Part shown: positions 1 through 9,739 of the stretch, in pieces
Position numbering within the stretch: the first letter of the stretch is position 1
Layout of the letters: every line of letters begins with the position of its first letter
Source: Sanguibacter keddieii
GTDB taxonomy: Bacteria > Actinomycetota > Actinomycetes > Actinomycetales > Actinomycetaceae
Direction: 5' to 3'
Assembly: GCF_001064145.1 (NCBI RefSeq)
Contig: NZ_JVOJ01000037.1
Coordinates: forward strand, 217,142-281,141
Length of the DNA: 64,000 nucleotides
Program-made: the position numbers and the translations under genes
Notes under the pieces: generated by a model
Database searches by the model: none
The model's input: the letters and a program-made list of their open reading frames with translations, nothing else
What the model was told of the DNA's origin: nothing

Positions 1-154
1 GTCATGTGGACGTTTGGCAGTTATCTAGAATTACAAGTAGATGTGCGGTAAGTCTCAGGTGTTGTGTCGGTTGGTCCGATGTAGCTGGCTGTACTTACAA
101 ACTGTGTTTGATCTGTGCAGATGGTTCGGTGTTGTCATGGGGCGGGTGAAACAA
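1..154. other. Left-edge noncoding stretch
   Basis: This segment is clearly richer in A and T than the rest of the window. It contains no convincing gene, repeat or RNA gene. It lies beyond the valS terminator and is probably the regulatory or intergenic region of whatever lies to the left. Confidence 0.4.
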
Positions 155-188
155 GGGGGCCGCCCGTGGTGTTCCACGGGCGGCCCCC
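155..188 (-). terminator. Intrinsic terminator of valS
   Basis: A perfect 15-bp inverted repeat, arm GGGGGCCGCCCGTGG, surrounds the loop TGTT. It begins 15 bases past the valS stop. Read on the minus strand it is followed by TTGTTT, so it fits a rho-independent terminator for valS. Confidence 0.85.
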
Positions 189-202
189 CAGCAGCCTAAC
201 GA

Positions 203-2914
203 TCAGCCCTTGCGATTGGCAGGAGCCTCGCCCAGCTCGAAGGACTCGACAACGGCCTCGGTGGCCTCAGCGTCGTCGGAGGCGGCCACGGTCAGGGCGC
301 CCACGGCCTTCGATGCGGCCTCGAGGTCGCCCTTCACGGACTCCAGGGCCTCCACCTGAGCCTGCGGGGCGACAACTGTCACCGCCAGGAACGGCGTACG
401 CGGCGACACCTTCGCCTCAGACTTCACGCGACGCAGCGCGATCAGAGCAGAGGACGCGGCCTCGAGCACCGAGGGATCGCCCTCTACGCCAGCCAGGTCG
501 GACGCGACCGGCCACGGGGCGGTGTGCACGCTGCCCTCGCGGTACCAGCTCCACACCTCCTCCGTCACATACGGCAGGTAGGGGGCCAACAGGCGCACGA
601 CGTTGTCGATGACGATCGCCAGAGCCGCACGGGCAGACGCGGCCGAAGCCTCGTCCCACGCGCCATCGCGGTTGTAGGCGCGCTCCTTGACCAGCTCCAG
701 GTAGTCGTCGCAGAACGTCCAGAAGAAGGACTCCGTGACCTCGAGAGCACGAGAGTGCTCGTAGGACGCCAGGGCTGCCGAGGCCTCGTCGATGACGGAG
801 GCCAGCGCCGCCAGCACCGAACGATCCAGCGGCACCGTCACCAGCGCCGGATCCAGATCGATAGCCGCGCCCTCGCCGCCCATCGTGAGGGCAAACTTCG
901 ACGCGTTGAGCACCTTGATCGCCAGGCGGCGACCAATCTTCATCTGCTGCTCGTCGAACGCCGCATCCAGGCCCAGGCGAGCCGACGCCGCCCAGTAACG
1001 CACGGCATCCGACCCGTACTTCTCCAGAATGCCCATGGGGGTGACGACGTTGCCCTTGGACTTGGACATCTTCTTGTGGTCCGAATCCAGGATCCAGCCC
1101 GACAGGCCCGCGTGCTTCCACGGCAGCGCGCCGAACTCCAGGTCCGCGCGCACCACGGTGGAGAACAGCCACGTACGAATGATGTCCTGGCCCTGCGGGC
1201 GCAGATCCATCGGGTACGTGCGAGCGAACAGGTCCTCGTCATCCAGCCAGCCACACGCCAGCTGCGGGGACAGCGAGGACGTCGCCCACGTGTCCATGAT
1301 GTCCAGCTCGCCCACGAAGCCGCCGGCCACGCCGCGCTGATCCTCCGTGTAGCCCTCCGGCACGTCCGTCGACGGATCGACCGGCAGAGCAGCCTCAGAC
1401 GGGGTGATGATGTCGTCGTAATTGACCTGGCCGTCCGCGTCCACGCGGTACCACAGCGGGAACGGCACGCCGAAGAAGCGCTGACGGGAGACCAGCCAGT
1501 CACCCTTCAGGCCCTTCACCCAGTTCTCGTAGCGCACGCGCATGAAGTCGGGGTGGAACTCCAGCTCGCGGCCGCGGCCGATGAGCTCCTCGTTCAGGTC
1601 CGCTCCCGAGGCCGGGTTCGTCCACGCGCGGCCACCGTTACGGATGTACCACTGGCGCGAGGTGACGATCTCGAGGGGCTTGTCGCCCTTCTCGAAGAAG
1701 TTGGTCTGACGCATCGTCTTGGTCGGCTCGCCCTTCAGCTCACCCGACTCGCGCAGGGCGGCCACCACGGCCTCGCGCGCGGAGAACGTCGTCTTGCCGG
1801 TGATCTCCTCGAATGCCGCGCGGCCCGCGTCGGTCGTGATCCACTCGGGGGCCTCGGTGATGATACGGCCGTCCTTGCGCAGGATCGCGCGCAGCGGCAG
1901 CTCCAGGTCACGCCACCAGTCGATGTCGGTCGTATCGCCGAAGGTACAGCACATGGCGATGCCCGCGCCCTTGTCCATCTCCGCCTCGGGGTGAGGCAGG
2001 ATCGGCACCTCGACGCCGTACACGGGGGAGGCGACCGTCGTGCCGAACAGCGGCTTGTAGCGCTCGTCATCCGGGTGGGCGATCAGGGCGACGCAGGCGG
2101 CCAGCAGCTCGGGACGCGTCGTCTCGATGCACACGTCCACGCCGTCCTCGACGGGCGCGCCCGCAGCGGCAGCCTTCGCGGCGGCCTCGGCATCGGTGAT
2201 GTGGAAGGCCAGGCGGTGGTAGAAGCCCGGGTACTCGCGGCTCTCCAGCTCAGCCTGGGCGACCGCCGTCTGGAAGGTGACGTCCCACAGGCCCGGGGCC
2301 TCGGCCTGGTAGGCCTCGCCGCGCGCCAGGTTACGCAGGAACGCGGCCTGGGCGACCTTGCGCGCACGCGCGCCAATCGTCTGATAGTTCTGCTTCCAGT
2401 CCACGCTCAGACCCAGGTAGCGCCACAGCGCCTCGAACTGAGCCTCGTCCTCGACGGTGAGACGCTCGCACAGCTCCACGAAGTTCTTACGGGAAATCGG
2501 CTTCTGGTCGCGAGCCTTAATCGACTTGCCGTCGCCGCCCACGTGCGGGGGCTCGAAGTCGGGGTCGTAGGGCAGCGTCGCATCCACGCGCACGCCGAAG
2601 TAGTTCTGCACGCGGCGCTCGGTGGGCAGGCCGTTGTCGTCCCACCCCATCGGGTAGAACACGGACTTGCCCATCATGCGCTGGTAGCGGGCCACGACGT
2701 CAGTGTGCGTGTAGGAGAAAACATGGCCGATGTGCAGGGAGCCGGATACCGTCGGCGGGGGAGTGTCGATCGAGTACACCTGCTCGCGCGTCGCGGTGCG
2801 GTCAAAAGCGTAGGTACCCTGGCTTTCCCAGGCCTCACCCCACTTGGCTTCGAGGCCTTCGGGGGCGGCGCGGTCGGGCACGCGAGGCGCCTGCGCACGG
2901 GTGTTCATGGCCAT
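203..2914 (-). CDS. valS: Valine--tRNA ligase
   Basis: Class I aminoacyl-tRNA synthetase that charges tRNA-Val in the cytoplasm. About 903 residues, the usual family size. The HIGH signature lies near residue 61 in SLHIGHVFSYTHTD and the KMSKSKGN loop near residue 617. The editing (CP1) domain lies between them, and anticodon-binding and C-terminal helical regions follow. The reading frame is open for 36 codons further upstream. I place the start at ATG 2914 because GGAGA lies 10 bases before it and the upstream residues do not look like ValS. A second ATG two codons on is possible. The gene stands alone, divergent from the M20 peptidase. Confidence 0.95.
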   Translation of the reverse strand: MAMNTRAQAPRVPDRAAPEGLEAKWGEAWESQGTYAFDRTATREQVYSIDTPPPTVSGSLHIGHVFSYTHTDVVARYQRMMGKSVFYPMGWDDNGLPTERRVQNYFGVRVDATLPYDPDFEPPHVGGDGKSIKARDQKPISRKNFVELCERLTVEDEAQFEALWRYLGLSVDWKQNYQTIGARARKVAQAAFLRNLARGEAYQAEAPGLWDVTFQTAVAQAELESREYPGFYHRLAFHITDAEAAAKAAAAGAPVEDGVDVCIETTRPELLAACVALIAHPDDERYKPLFGTTVASPVYGVEVPILPHPEAEMDKGAGIAMCCTFGDTTDIDWWRDLELPLRAILRKDGRIITEAPEWITTDAGRAAFEEITGKTTFSAREAVVAALRESGELKGEPTKTMRQTNFFEKGDKPLEIVTSRQWYIRNGGRAWTNPASGADLNEELIGRGRELEFHPDFMRVRYENWVKGLKGDWLVSRQRFFGVPFPLWYRVDADGQVNYDDIITPSEAALPVDPSTDVPEGYTEDQRGVAGGFVGELDIMDTWATSSLSPQLACGWLDDEDLFARTYPMDLRPQGQDIIRTWLFSTVVRADLEFGALPWKHAGLSGWILDSDHKKMSKSKGNVVTPMGILEKYGSDAVRYWAASARLGLDAAFDEQQMKIGRRLAIKVLNASKFALTMGGEGAAIDLDPALVTVPLDRSVLAALASVIDEASAALASYEHSRALEVTESFFWTFCDDYLELVKERAYNRDGAWDEASAASARAALAIVIDNVVRLLAPYLPYVTEEVWSWYREGSVHTAPWPVASDLAGVEGDPSVLEAASSALIALRRVKSEAKVSPRTPFLAVTVVAPQAQVEALESVKGDLEAASKAVGALTVAASDDAEATEAVVESFELGEAPANRKG

Positions 2915-3139
2915 AATTGAGTTGTCTCCATCCGAGTCGTGGACTGTTTGCCCCACTAGCCTACGTTTCCCCAGGCATTTCGGTCCAATGCTGGGCCTTG
3001 TAGCGCCCGGCGCGTTGCTCACACGCGTCGTTACAAAAGTCCCTCTCGTGGCGCGGTCGGGTGACGTGAAGCGCGTGGGGATACCGTGGTGTCAGGCAGG
3101 GGAGCCGGGACGAGGCCCCCGCGCGGAAGGGGATCAACC

Positions 3140-4492
3140 GTGAGCACGCAATCGCTGGGTGAGCAGACCGTCGACCTGTTGGGGCGCCTGGTGCGCTTGG
3201 GCTGTGTCAACGACTTGACCGCCGATTCGGGTGGAGAGGAGCGCGCCGCCAACCTCCTTGAGGACTTCTTCGCTGGCCTGCCCGTGTCAATCGAACGGAT
3301 CACCCCGCACCCGGGTCGCACGTCCCTCGTGGTCACGGTCGCGGGTGCGGATCCGCGCAGCGTCGGCACGCCGCTGACCCTCCTCGGGCACACGGACGTC
3401 GTGCCCGTCGACGAGGCCAAGTGGACGCGCGATCCCTTCGGTGCCCAGATCGAGGACGGCGTCATGTGGGGGCGCGGCACGGTTGACATGCTCCACCTGA
3501 CCGCGGCGATGGCCGTCGTGACTCGCGAGGTCGCGCGCCGCGCCCAGGAAGGCAATCCTCCCGCGCGTTCTCTGGTGTTCGTGGCCGCCGCGGACGAGGA
3601 AGCACGAGGAGGACTCGGCGTCCCGTGGATCGGCGAGCACCGGCCAGACGCCCTCCCGTGGGACGCGGCCCTATCCGAAATGGGAGGAGCACACATTCGC
3701 GGGCACCGCGGAGGCGACAGCGTCGTCGTGGTCGTCGGCGAGAAGGGAGCCGCCCAGCGCCGCCTACACATCCGGGGCGACGCCGGCCACGGCTCGGTTC
3801 CGCTGGGGAGCACGAGCGCCGTCGAGCGGCTCTCTCAGGTGAGCGCGGCGCTGTCCGCCGCTCGCTGGCCCACCGCCACGGACGAGGTCTGGGCGGGCTT
3901 CGTGCGCGCCTTCGAGTTCGATGAAACGACCGAAACGAGCCTAATTCATGGCACCTACGGGGGCGACTACTCCGAGTTCGGGGATCTGGCAGCCTTCGCC
4001 CACGCGATTTCCCACGTGACCGTCGCCCAGACGGTCGCTCGCTCCGGCGGCCCCATCAATGTCATGCCCTCCCACGCTACCCTCGAGCTGGACATCCGCA
4101 CGCTGCCCGGCGTCGACGACGATGACGTGGACGCCGCCATTGCGGCGGCCCTCGGCGACCTCGCCGAGCACGTGACCATCGAACGCCTCCTCAGCGAGGA
4201 CGCCACGGCCTCGTCGATCGACACCGACCTGTATCGGGCGATCGAAGCGGCGCTGACAAAGCGCTACCCGGGCGCGAGCGTCGTGCCCGTCCTCTTCCCC
4301 GGCGGCACCGACCTGCGCGTGGCCCGCAGGCGTGGGGGTATCGGGTACGGTTTTGGAGCCGTGGACAGTGGGGCGAGCCTGGGACAGGTCTACTCCCAGC
4401 TGCACGCACACGACGAACACATCGCCCTGGCGGACGTGCGTGCGACCGCCGAGGTCCTCCACGAGGTCGCGACCAGCTACCTGGGCGCATAA
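3140..4492 (+). CDS. M20 family metallopeptidase (dipeptidase/deacylase-like)
   Basis: Predicted cytoplasmic zinc hydrolase of the M20/ArgE/DapE superfamily, about 450 residues. The metal-binding set is visible: GHTDVVPVD near residue 83, GRGTVDM near 111, the catalytic and metal acid pair in AAADEEARGG near 153, and a C-terminal LHAHDEH histidine near 422. A dimerisation (lid) domain lies between. The start is GTG 3140, because AAGGGGA sits six bases before it. An upstream in-frame GTG at 3086 lacks such a site. The substrate cannot be told from sequence: dipeptides, N-acyl amino acids and succinyl-diaminopimelate are all possible. Confidence 0.85.
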   Translation: MSTQSLGEQTVDLLGRLVRLGCVNDLTADSGGEERAANLLEDFFAGLPVSIERITPHPGRTSLVVTVAGADPRSVGTPLTLLGHTDVVPVDEAKWTRDPFGAQIEDGVMWGRGTVDMLHLTAAMAVVTREVARRAQEGNPPARSLVFVAAADEEARGGLGVPWIGEHRPDALPWDAALSEMGGAHIRGHRGGDSVVVVVGEKGAAQRRLHIRGDAGHGSVPLGSTSAVERLSQVSAALSAARWPTATDEVWAGFVRAFEFDETTETSLIHGTYGGDYSEFGDLAAFAHAISHVTVAQTVARSGGPINVMPSHATLELDIRTLPGVDDDDVDAAIAAALGDLAEHVTIERLLSEDATASSIDTDLYRAIEAALTKRYPGASVVPVLFPGGTDLRVARRRGGIGYGFGAVDSGASLGQVYSQLHAHDEHIALADVRATAEVLHEVATSYLGA

Positions 4493-4540
4493 CGAGGCCG
4501 GGGCCAGGTTGCGTAAACGTGCAACCCGGCCCCGGCCTCG
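4493..4540. terminator. Bidirectional terminator between convergent genes
   Basis: A long inverted repeat with arms CGAGGCCGGGGCCAGGTTGC and GCAACCCGGCCCCGGCCTCG starts at the M20 gene's stop and ends 18 bases before the stop of the opposing antiporter gene. It has no clear T-tract. The outer arm sequence recurs in other terminators of this window. Confidence 0.8.
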
Positions 4541-4558
4541 TAGAGAAGAACGACGGAA

Positions 4559-5923
4559 TCAGAGGACCATCGCCGCGATCCAGCCACCGATCAACAGCGG
4601 AATGTTGTAGTGGATGAACTCGGGGATGACCGTGTCTCGCATGTGGTCGTGCTGACCGTCGATGTTGAGACCGGCTGTCGGGCCAAGCGTCGAGTCGGAC
4701 GCGGGAGAACCGGCGTCGCCGAGCGCGCCGGCGGTACCGATGATGGCGACGGTGGCCATGGGGGAGAAGTTCAGAGTCACGCACAGGGGCACGTAGATCG
4801 CCGAGATGATCGGCAGGGTCGAGAAGGACGAGCCGATGCCCATCGTGATGATGAGGCCGACCACCAGCATGATGACCGCGGCCAGTGCCTTCGACCCATT
4901 GAACATCGCGGAGGTCTGCTGGACGAGCGGCTCGATCTGGCCCGAGGCCTTCAGGACCGAGGCATAGCCCTGGGCAGTGATCATGATGAGGCCGATGAGG
5001 CTCATCATCTTCATTCCGCCGCTGAACACGTCGTCGGCCTGCTGCCACGGCACGACGCGCATGCCGAGCATCATGCACAGACCCACGAGGGCGCCCACGA
5101 GCAGCGGGTCGGCCTCGGAGTCCATCTTGGTGAGGACAGCCTGGATGACGAAGCAGGCGACAAGGGCCAGGACCGCAGCCCAGACCTTCTTCATGTCGAC
5201 GGGCTTGTCGTCGTTGGAGCTAAAGGAGGTCTCGCGCTGTTCGTACTCGCGCGGCTTGCGGTAGGAGACAAGCAGGGCGATCGCGCAGCCCACGGCCATC
5301 GAGGCAGCGGGGATGGCCATGGCGACCATCGGGTTGACAACGCCCTCGACGGCCATGCCGGCTTCCTCGATGTTCTTGTAGAGAATGTCGTGCAGGAAGA
5401 TGCGGCCGAAGCCGATCGGCACGAACATGTAGGTCGTGACGATACCGAAGGTGATCGCACAGGCGACCAGGCGGCGGTCCATCTTCAGCTCGTTCATGAC
5501 GCCGATGAGCGGGGGTACCAGCAGCGGGATGAACGCGATGTGAATCGGGATGAGGTTCTGGCTCATCACGCCCATGACGAGGACGCCGCCGAGGATGCCC
5601 CACTTGGCGGAGCGGGCCACGCGCGCCGAGTTTGACTCGTCGGCATTGCGCAGCTTCTTGATGATCCAGTTGGCCAGCAGGCGCGGCAATCCGGAGTGGG
5701 CGACCGACATGGCGAACGCGCCGAGCAGGGCGTAGGACAGGGCGATCTTCGCGCCGCCTGCGAGGCCGTCCTGGAAGGCGACCATCGTGCCGGACATGCC
5801 CATGCCGGCGACCAGGCCGCCCACGAGGGAGGCCACGAAAAGGGAGATAATGACGTGCACGCGTGCGACGCTGAGGATCAGCATGACGAGTACGGAGAGC
5901 ACGACTGCGTTGAAGAGCAACAT
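4559..5923 (-). CDS. NhaC-type Na+/H+ antiporter family protein (YuiF-like)
   Basis: Polytopic membrane protein of about 454 residues with roughly 11-12 hydrophobic segments. It resembles the YuiF/COG2056 branch of the NhaC family, which has been proposed to exchange Na+/H+ or move an amino acid such as histidine. The C-terminal half carries MGIGSSFSTLPIISAI and the polar GDAGSPASDSTLGPTAG stretch typical of this branch. The start is ATG 5923, with AGGAA seven bases before it. The frame is open 39 codons further upstream but those codons overlap proC. It follows proC by 73 bases on the same strand and may be co-transcribed. Substrate assignment is inference. Confidence 0.8.
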   Translation of the reverse strand: MLLFNAVVLSVLVMLILSVARVHVIISLFVASLVGGLVAGMGMSGTMVAFQDGLAGGAKIALSYALLGAFAMSVAHSGLPRLLANWIIKKLRNADESNSARVARSAKWGILGGVLVMGVMSQNLIPIHIAFIPLLVPPLIGVMNELKMDRRLVACAITFGIVTTYMFVPIGFGRIFLHDILYKNIEEAGMAVEGVVNPMVAMAIPAASMAVGCAIALLVSYRKPREYEQRETSFSSNDDKPVDMKKVWAAVLALVACFVIQAVLTKMDSEADPLLVGALVGLCMMLGMRVVPWQQADDVFSGGMKMMSLIGLIMITAQGYASVLKASGQIEPLVQQTSAMFNGSKALAAVIMLVVGLIITMGIGSSFSTLPIISAIYVPLCVTLNFSPMATVAIIGTAGALGDAGSPASDSTLGPTAGLNIDGQHDHMRDTVIPEFIHYNIPLLIGGWIAAMVL

Positions 5924-5996
5924 GTGTGTTCCTGTGTTGAGGGTGCGCGGGTGCGCAAAATGAGGGGGGAGGTAAGCCGCAGCGCGGCAGGTGGTG

Positions 5997-6803
5997 TCAG
6001 CCGAGATGGGAGTCGGCGTGGATGGATGCGTCGACGGCACCTACCAGTGCGGTCGACAAACCACCTTCCTCGGCGGCCAGCAATCCTGCGATTGTGGTGC
6101 CGCCGGGGCTCGTCACCCGATCAATGAGTTGCGCGGGGATCGTGCCCGCCTCGCGCTCAGCGAGGAGCAGCGTGGCGGCTCCCGCCATCGCCTGCGCGGC
6201 GATCTCGACGGCGCTGTCCTTGGACAGGCCGTGCTTGAGACCAGCGCGGGCGAAAGAATCAACAATCTGGAAATACCAGGCCGGAGAGCACGAGGCCAGG
6301 GCCTGGAACACGGGGAAATAGTCCTCGTCGATGAGGATGGTGCGGCCCACCGAATCCATGAGGGATCGGACGGCTGCGACCTGTGCGTCGGTGGCGCGCG
6401 CGGACGTGAGGGCGGTCATGGACTGCCCGACGGTGGCCGCGACGTTCGGCATGACGCGCACGAGCGGGATACCCGCGCCGAAGTCAGTGGTGATCTGGTC
6501 GAGGGTGCGTCCCGCCGCCAGGGAGACGACGCAGACGTCGGTGCGACCGACCACGATGGGGGAGATCTCCTTGATGACCGCGCGCTGGTCCTTGGGCTTG
6601 ACCGCCAGGATGACGATGTCGGCCTGGCGGGCCAGGGAGGCGTTCGAGGACGCGGCTGCCGCGCCGAGTTCGTCGGCGAGGTCGCAGGCCTTGGCGGCCG
6701 TGCGGTTGGAGAAGACCAGGGTCGCGGGATCGACGCCGGACGCAACGGCACCGCGAGCGATGGCCTGGGCCATGGCTCCCGTTCCGATGAATCCGATACG
6801 CAT
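5997..6803 (-). CDS. proC: Pyrroline-5-carboxylate reductase
   Basis: Catalyses the last step of proline synthesis, NAD(P)H-dependent reduction of 1-pyrroline-5-carboxylate. 268 residues, standard length. The N-terminal Rossmann motif GFIGTGAMAQA is followed by the conserved VKP segment near residue 67. The C-terminal dimerisation domain contains the family signature around RVTSPGGTTIAGL. GGGAGA precedes ATG 6803. It is probably the first gene of a short unit with the downstream antiporter. Confidence 0.95.
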   Translation of the reverse strand: MRIGFIGTGAMAQAIARGAVASGVDPATLVFSNRTAAKACDLADELGAAAASSNASLARQADIVILAVKPKDQRAVIKEISPIVVGRTDVCVVSLAAGRTLDQITTDFGAGIPLVRVMPNVAATVGQSMTALTSARATDAQVAAVRSLMDSVGRTILIDEDYFPVFQALASCSPAWYFQIVDSFARAGLKHGLSKDSAVEIAAQAMAGAATLLLAEREAGTIPAQLIDRVTSPGGTTIAGLLAAEEGGLSTALVGAVDASIHADSHLG

Positions 6804-6885
6804 CAGGGTCTCCCGTGAAAGTTGGTCGATTGCGTTGCAGCTTACTCCACTTTGCCTTTTCTTGGCACAATGGCCGCACTGTGAG

Positions 6886-6936
6886 ACGAGGCCGGGGCCC
6901 GGACTCCCCGAATAGAGTCCCGAGCCCCGGCCTCGT
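6886..6936 (-). terminator. Terminator hairpin of the HerA-like ATPase gene
   Basis: Inverted repeat with outer arms ACGAGGCCGGGG and CCCCGGCCTCGT and an inner GGACTCC/GAGTCC pairing, immediately downstream of the minus-strand gene that ends at 6954. No T-run. The outer arms are the recurrent sequence also seen at 4493, 16184 and 32234. Confidence 0.7.
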
Positions 6937-6953
6937 GCCGAAAAATCGACGTC

Positions 6954-8792
6954 TCAGCGCTTGCGTGTACCGAAGATGGAGCGCGTGATCTCGCGGCCGG
7001 CGGTGCGCAGGACGGACCCGAGGACGTTTTCGACCTGGCGGGTACGGCGTTCGGCGGCGCGCTGGCGGGCGGCCTCCTCCTTCTCCTGCTGCTTCTCGAC
7101 CTGGCGGCGCAGCTTCTCCATCTCCTTCTGGCGGGCGGCATCTTCCTTCGCGGCGGCCTTCTCAGCCTCCTTGGCGGCGCGCTCAGCCTCCTTGGCTGCC
7201 TCCTTCTGCGCGAGGGCTTCCTCGCGGGCGGCCTGTGCCTCGGCCGTGCGGCGCTCGAGCTTTTCCTCGGCCGAGTCCGGGTTCACGGCGTCGCGGTAGC
7301 GGCCCATGATGACGCTGGACTGGTTGATGCGCGCGACCGTGTCGGCGGATGCGGGGCCCATGACCGAGGCGGGTGCCCAGATACCGACCGGCGTGACCGG
7401 GGTCGGGTTACCCTTCGGATCCAGGACGGTCACGACGGCCTCGCCGGTGCCCAGAGTGGTGAGGACCTCGTCGAGCTCCAGGGACGTCTTCGGGAAGGTC
7501 TGGACCGTGGCCTTGAGCTTCTTGAAGTCGTCCGGCGTCGAGGCACGCAGGCCGTGCTGGATACGCGAACCGAGCTGGGCCAGGACGTCGGAGGGGATGT
7601 CCTTGGGGGTCTGCGTCACGAAGACGACACCCACGCCCTTGGAACGGATGAGGCGCACGGTCTGGACGACCTGACGCTCGAACTCCTTGGTGGCGTCCGC
7701 AAACAGCAGGTGCGCCTCGTCGAAGAAGAACACGAGCTTGGGGCGCTCGACGTCGCCGACCTCGGGCAAGGTGGAAAAGAGGTTGGAGAGCAGGAACATG
7801 ATGACGGCGCTGACCAGCGCCGGGCGCGAGGAGATGTCGCCGACGCCGAGCAGGGAGATGATGCCGCGGCCGGTTGAATCCATGCGCATGAGGTCGGCCG
7901 TGTCGAAGCCGGGGGCACCGAAGAACTGGCCGCCGCCCTGGGATTCGAGCGCGGTCAGGGCACGCAGGATGACGCCGGCAGTGGCCTTGGAGACGCCGCC
8001 GATCGTGGCCAGCTCGTCCTTGCCCTCATCCGAGGTCAGGAAGGAGATAACGGCGCGCAGGTCGGGCAGGTCCACGAGCTCAAGGGCCTGGGCGTCCGCC
8101 CACGCGAAAATCAGCTGGAGGGCCTGCTCCTGCGTCGTGTTCAGCGAGAGGGCGCGGGCGAGCAGGATCGGGCCGAAGTCGGAGATCTGAGCACGCACGG
8201 GCACACCCGGGAACTGAGAATCCGCGCCACCCAGGCTCAGCAGCTCGATCGGGAACTGGGACGAGGCCCAGTCCTGACCGTTGGCCGCGGTGCGGCTCAG
8301 GAGCTTCTCGGAGCTGACGCCGGGCTCGGCCAGGCCCGTCAGGTCTCCCTTGACGTCGCACAGGAGGACGGAGGAGCCGTTCGCGGACAGGCCCTCGGCC
8401 AGGAGCTGGAGGGTACGGGTCTTGCCCGTGCCCGTCGCGCCGGCGACCAGGAGGTGGCGGTTGAACATGGGCAGCGGCATCTTGGCGGTCACGCCGGGCA
8501 CGCGCGCGCCACCATCGATGAGCGTGCCGATCGTGACAGCGGGGACGTCCCAGGAGTAGGCGCCCTGGATCTGGGTGGCGAAAGCCGACAGTTCGCCGCT
8601 CGGGGCGGGGGACGAGGCCGGGGCAGCTGCGGGTGCTTCGGCGGCGGGCGCGCCTGCGGCCGGGGTGCCAGCTGCTTCAAGCTGGAGACGCAGGGCCTCG
8701 GCCTTCGCTCGGGCCGCCTCTGCCTCGGCGGCCTTCGCTGCAGCTTCCGCCGCGGCGAGCTGCGCCTTGAGATCCTCAATGCTCTCGCTCAT
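6954..8792 (-). CDS. HerA-like helicase / DUF853 family ATPase (YjgR-like)
   Basis: About 612 residues. An N-terminal Ala/Glu-rich coiled coil and a Pro/Ala linker (residues 1-70) precede a P-loop ATPase with Walker A GATGTGKT near residue 118 and Walker B LVFFFDEAHLLF. A long charged coiled coil rich in Ala, Glu and Lys and an Arg-rich tail end the protein. This is the DUF853 (E. coli YjgR) layout, related to HerA/FtsK DNA translocases. The biological role is not established. Start ATG 8792 follows AAAGG. The frame extends upstream over sequence that looks intergenic. It is divergent from comEA. Confidence 0.85.
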   Translation of the reverse strand: MSESIEDLKAQLAAAEAAAKAAEAEAARAKAEALRLQLEAAGTPAAGAPAAEAPAAAPASSPAPSGELSAFATQIQGAYSWDVPAVTIGTLIDGGARVPGVTAKMPLPMFNRHLLVAGATGTGKTRTLQLLAEGLSANGSSVLLCDVKGDLTGLAEPGVSSEKLLSRTAANGQDWASSQFPIELLSLGGADSQFPGVPVRAQISDFGPILLARALSLNTTQEQALQLIFAWADAQALELVDLPDLRAVISFLTSDEGKDELATIGGVSKATAGVILRALTALESQGGGQFFGAPGFDTADLMRMDSTGRGIISLLGVGDISSRPALVSAVIMFLLSNLFSTLPEVGDVERPKLVFFFDEAHLLFADATKEFERQVVQTVRLIRSKGVGVVFVTQTPKDIPSDVLAQLGSRIQHGLRASTPDDFKKLKATVQTFPKTSLELDEVLTTLGTGEAVVTVLDPKGNPTPVTPVGIWAPASVMGPASADTVARINQSSVIMGRYRDAVNPDSAEEKLERRTAEAQAAREEALAQKEAAKEAERAAKEAEKAAAKEDAARQKEMEKLRRQVEKQQEKEEAARQRAAERRTRQVENVLGSVLRTAGREITRSIFGTRKR

Positions 8793-8998
8793 TGTGTGGC
8801 CTTTCGGCTGTGGGCGCGGTGCGCCGCTGTCCTTCGACGTTACCGGAACAGTATCCCTTGGGACTGCGGTCCCATGCGAGTTATGCGGGGTGGGACGGGT
8901 GTGGGATTCGTCCACAACCCGTGCGCGCGCATCGCAGTTATCCACAGGGGTCCTTTTTCTGCTTTTCTTTGGCTGCTCGCGGGCGCTAGCGTGCGGGC
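8793..8998. promoter_or_regulatory. Divergent spacer with DnaA-box sequences (DUF853 / comEA)
   Basis: The 206-base spacer between divergent genes holds a perfect TTATCCACA at 8938-8946 and a one-mismatch copy TCGTCCACA at 8908-8916. These match the DnaA-box consensus. Promoters for both flanking genes must lie here, but I cannot place them with confidence. Confidence 0.5.
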
Positions 8999-9739
8999 AT
9001 GAACGTGTCACGATGGTTGGCTCGTCGGCGCATGGCGGCGCTGACGAAAGCCGTGTACGACAGCGCCCTGACGGACGAGGACGAACCCGCCGAGCCGAGT
9101 GTCGCCCGTTTCCTGCCCGGAGGAACGACCGTAGCCGCTCTCATTGTCGTGGTCGTCCTGATTGCGGCCGTGGGGGTGTGGAGGCACGCAGCGGAACGCG
9201 AGCACTCCCAAGCCCTCGCTCAATCGTCCTCCGAGCGAGAGGAGAGCGGCTCCGCATCCGTCGCGACCGGCCCGTCCCCGTCCGCACCCGCATCCGCAGG
9301 GGGAAAAGCCGACGATGTCGTCGTCTACGTCTCCGGCGCCGTCGCGTCGCCCGGGGTGCTCACCCTGCCAGCTTCTTCCCGAGTCATCGACGCCATCACG
9401 GCGGCGGGAGGCACAACGCCCGAGGCCGACCTGGAGTCGATCAACCTCGCCCGCATCCTCGTCGACGGGGAACAGATACGGGTCGGCGTCGCCGGGGAGT
9501 CGCCACCTCCCGCGTCCTCCGCGCCTGGGACTACCACCGGCACCGGCACGTGCGTCCGCCTGGCCACCGCCAACGAGGCCGAGCTCCAGACTCTGCCCGG
9601 CATCGGTCCGGCCCTGGCCGCGCGCATCATCTCCTACCGGTCCACACACCCTCGCCTGTCCTCCGTCGAAGAACTCGACGACGTCCCCGGCATCGGCCCA
9701 TCCCTCATCGAAAAGATCCGGCCGGGTGTGTGCGGATGA
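8999..9739 (+). CDS. comEA: ComEA family DNA-uptake receptor
   Basis: Membrane-anchored double-stranded DNA-binding protein of the transformation machinery, 246 residues. A cytoplasmic basic N-terminus is followed by one membrane segment (about 43-62) and a Ser/Pro/Ala linker. Next comes an SLBB domain (about 102-160, starting DVVVYVSGAVASPGV), and then a ComEA helix-hairpin-helix domain with two LPGIGPALA / VPGIGPSLI hairpins at the C-terminus. The stop overlaps the comEC start (ATGA), so the two are translationally coupled. Only a weak ribosome site is visible. Confidence 0.9.
   Translation: MNVSRWLARRRMAALTKAVYDSALTDEDEPAEPSVARFLPGGTTVAALIVVVVLIAAVGVWRHAAEREHSQALAQSSSEREESGSASVATGPSPSAPASAGGKADDVVVYVSGAVASPGVLTLPASSRVIDAITAAGGTTPEADLESINLARILVDGEQIRVGVAGESPPPASSAPGTTTGTGTCVRLATANEAELQTLPGIGPALAARIISYRSTHPRLSSVEELDDVPGIGPSLIEKIRPGVCG

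Noticed and set aside
524-2920. Long open frame on the plus strand across valS (798 codons)
   Set aside because: It is the antisense of valS. High GC leaves such frames open, and its translation is low-complexity His/Arg/Gln-rich with no domain.
2915-3139. T-box riboswitch in front of valS
   Set aside because: I see no T-box sequence or matching specifier and antiterminator structure in the leader.
8575-9735. Upstream extension of the comEC frame
   Set aside because: It would run through the opposite-strand ATPase gene and through comEA in another frame. The coupled ATG at 9736 is the natural start.
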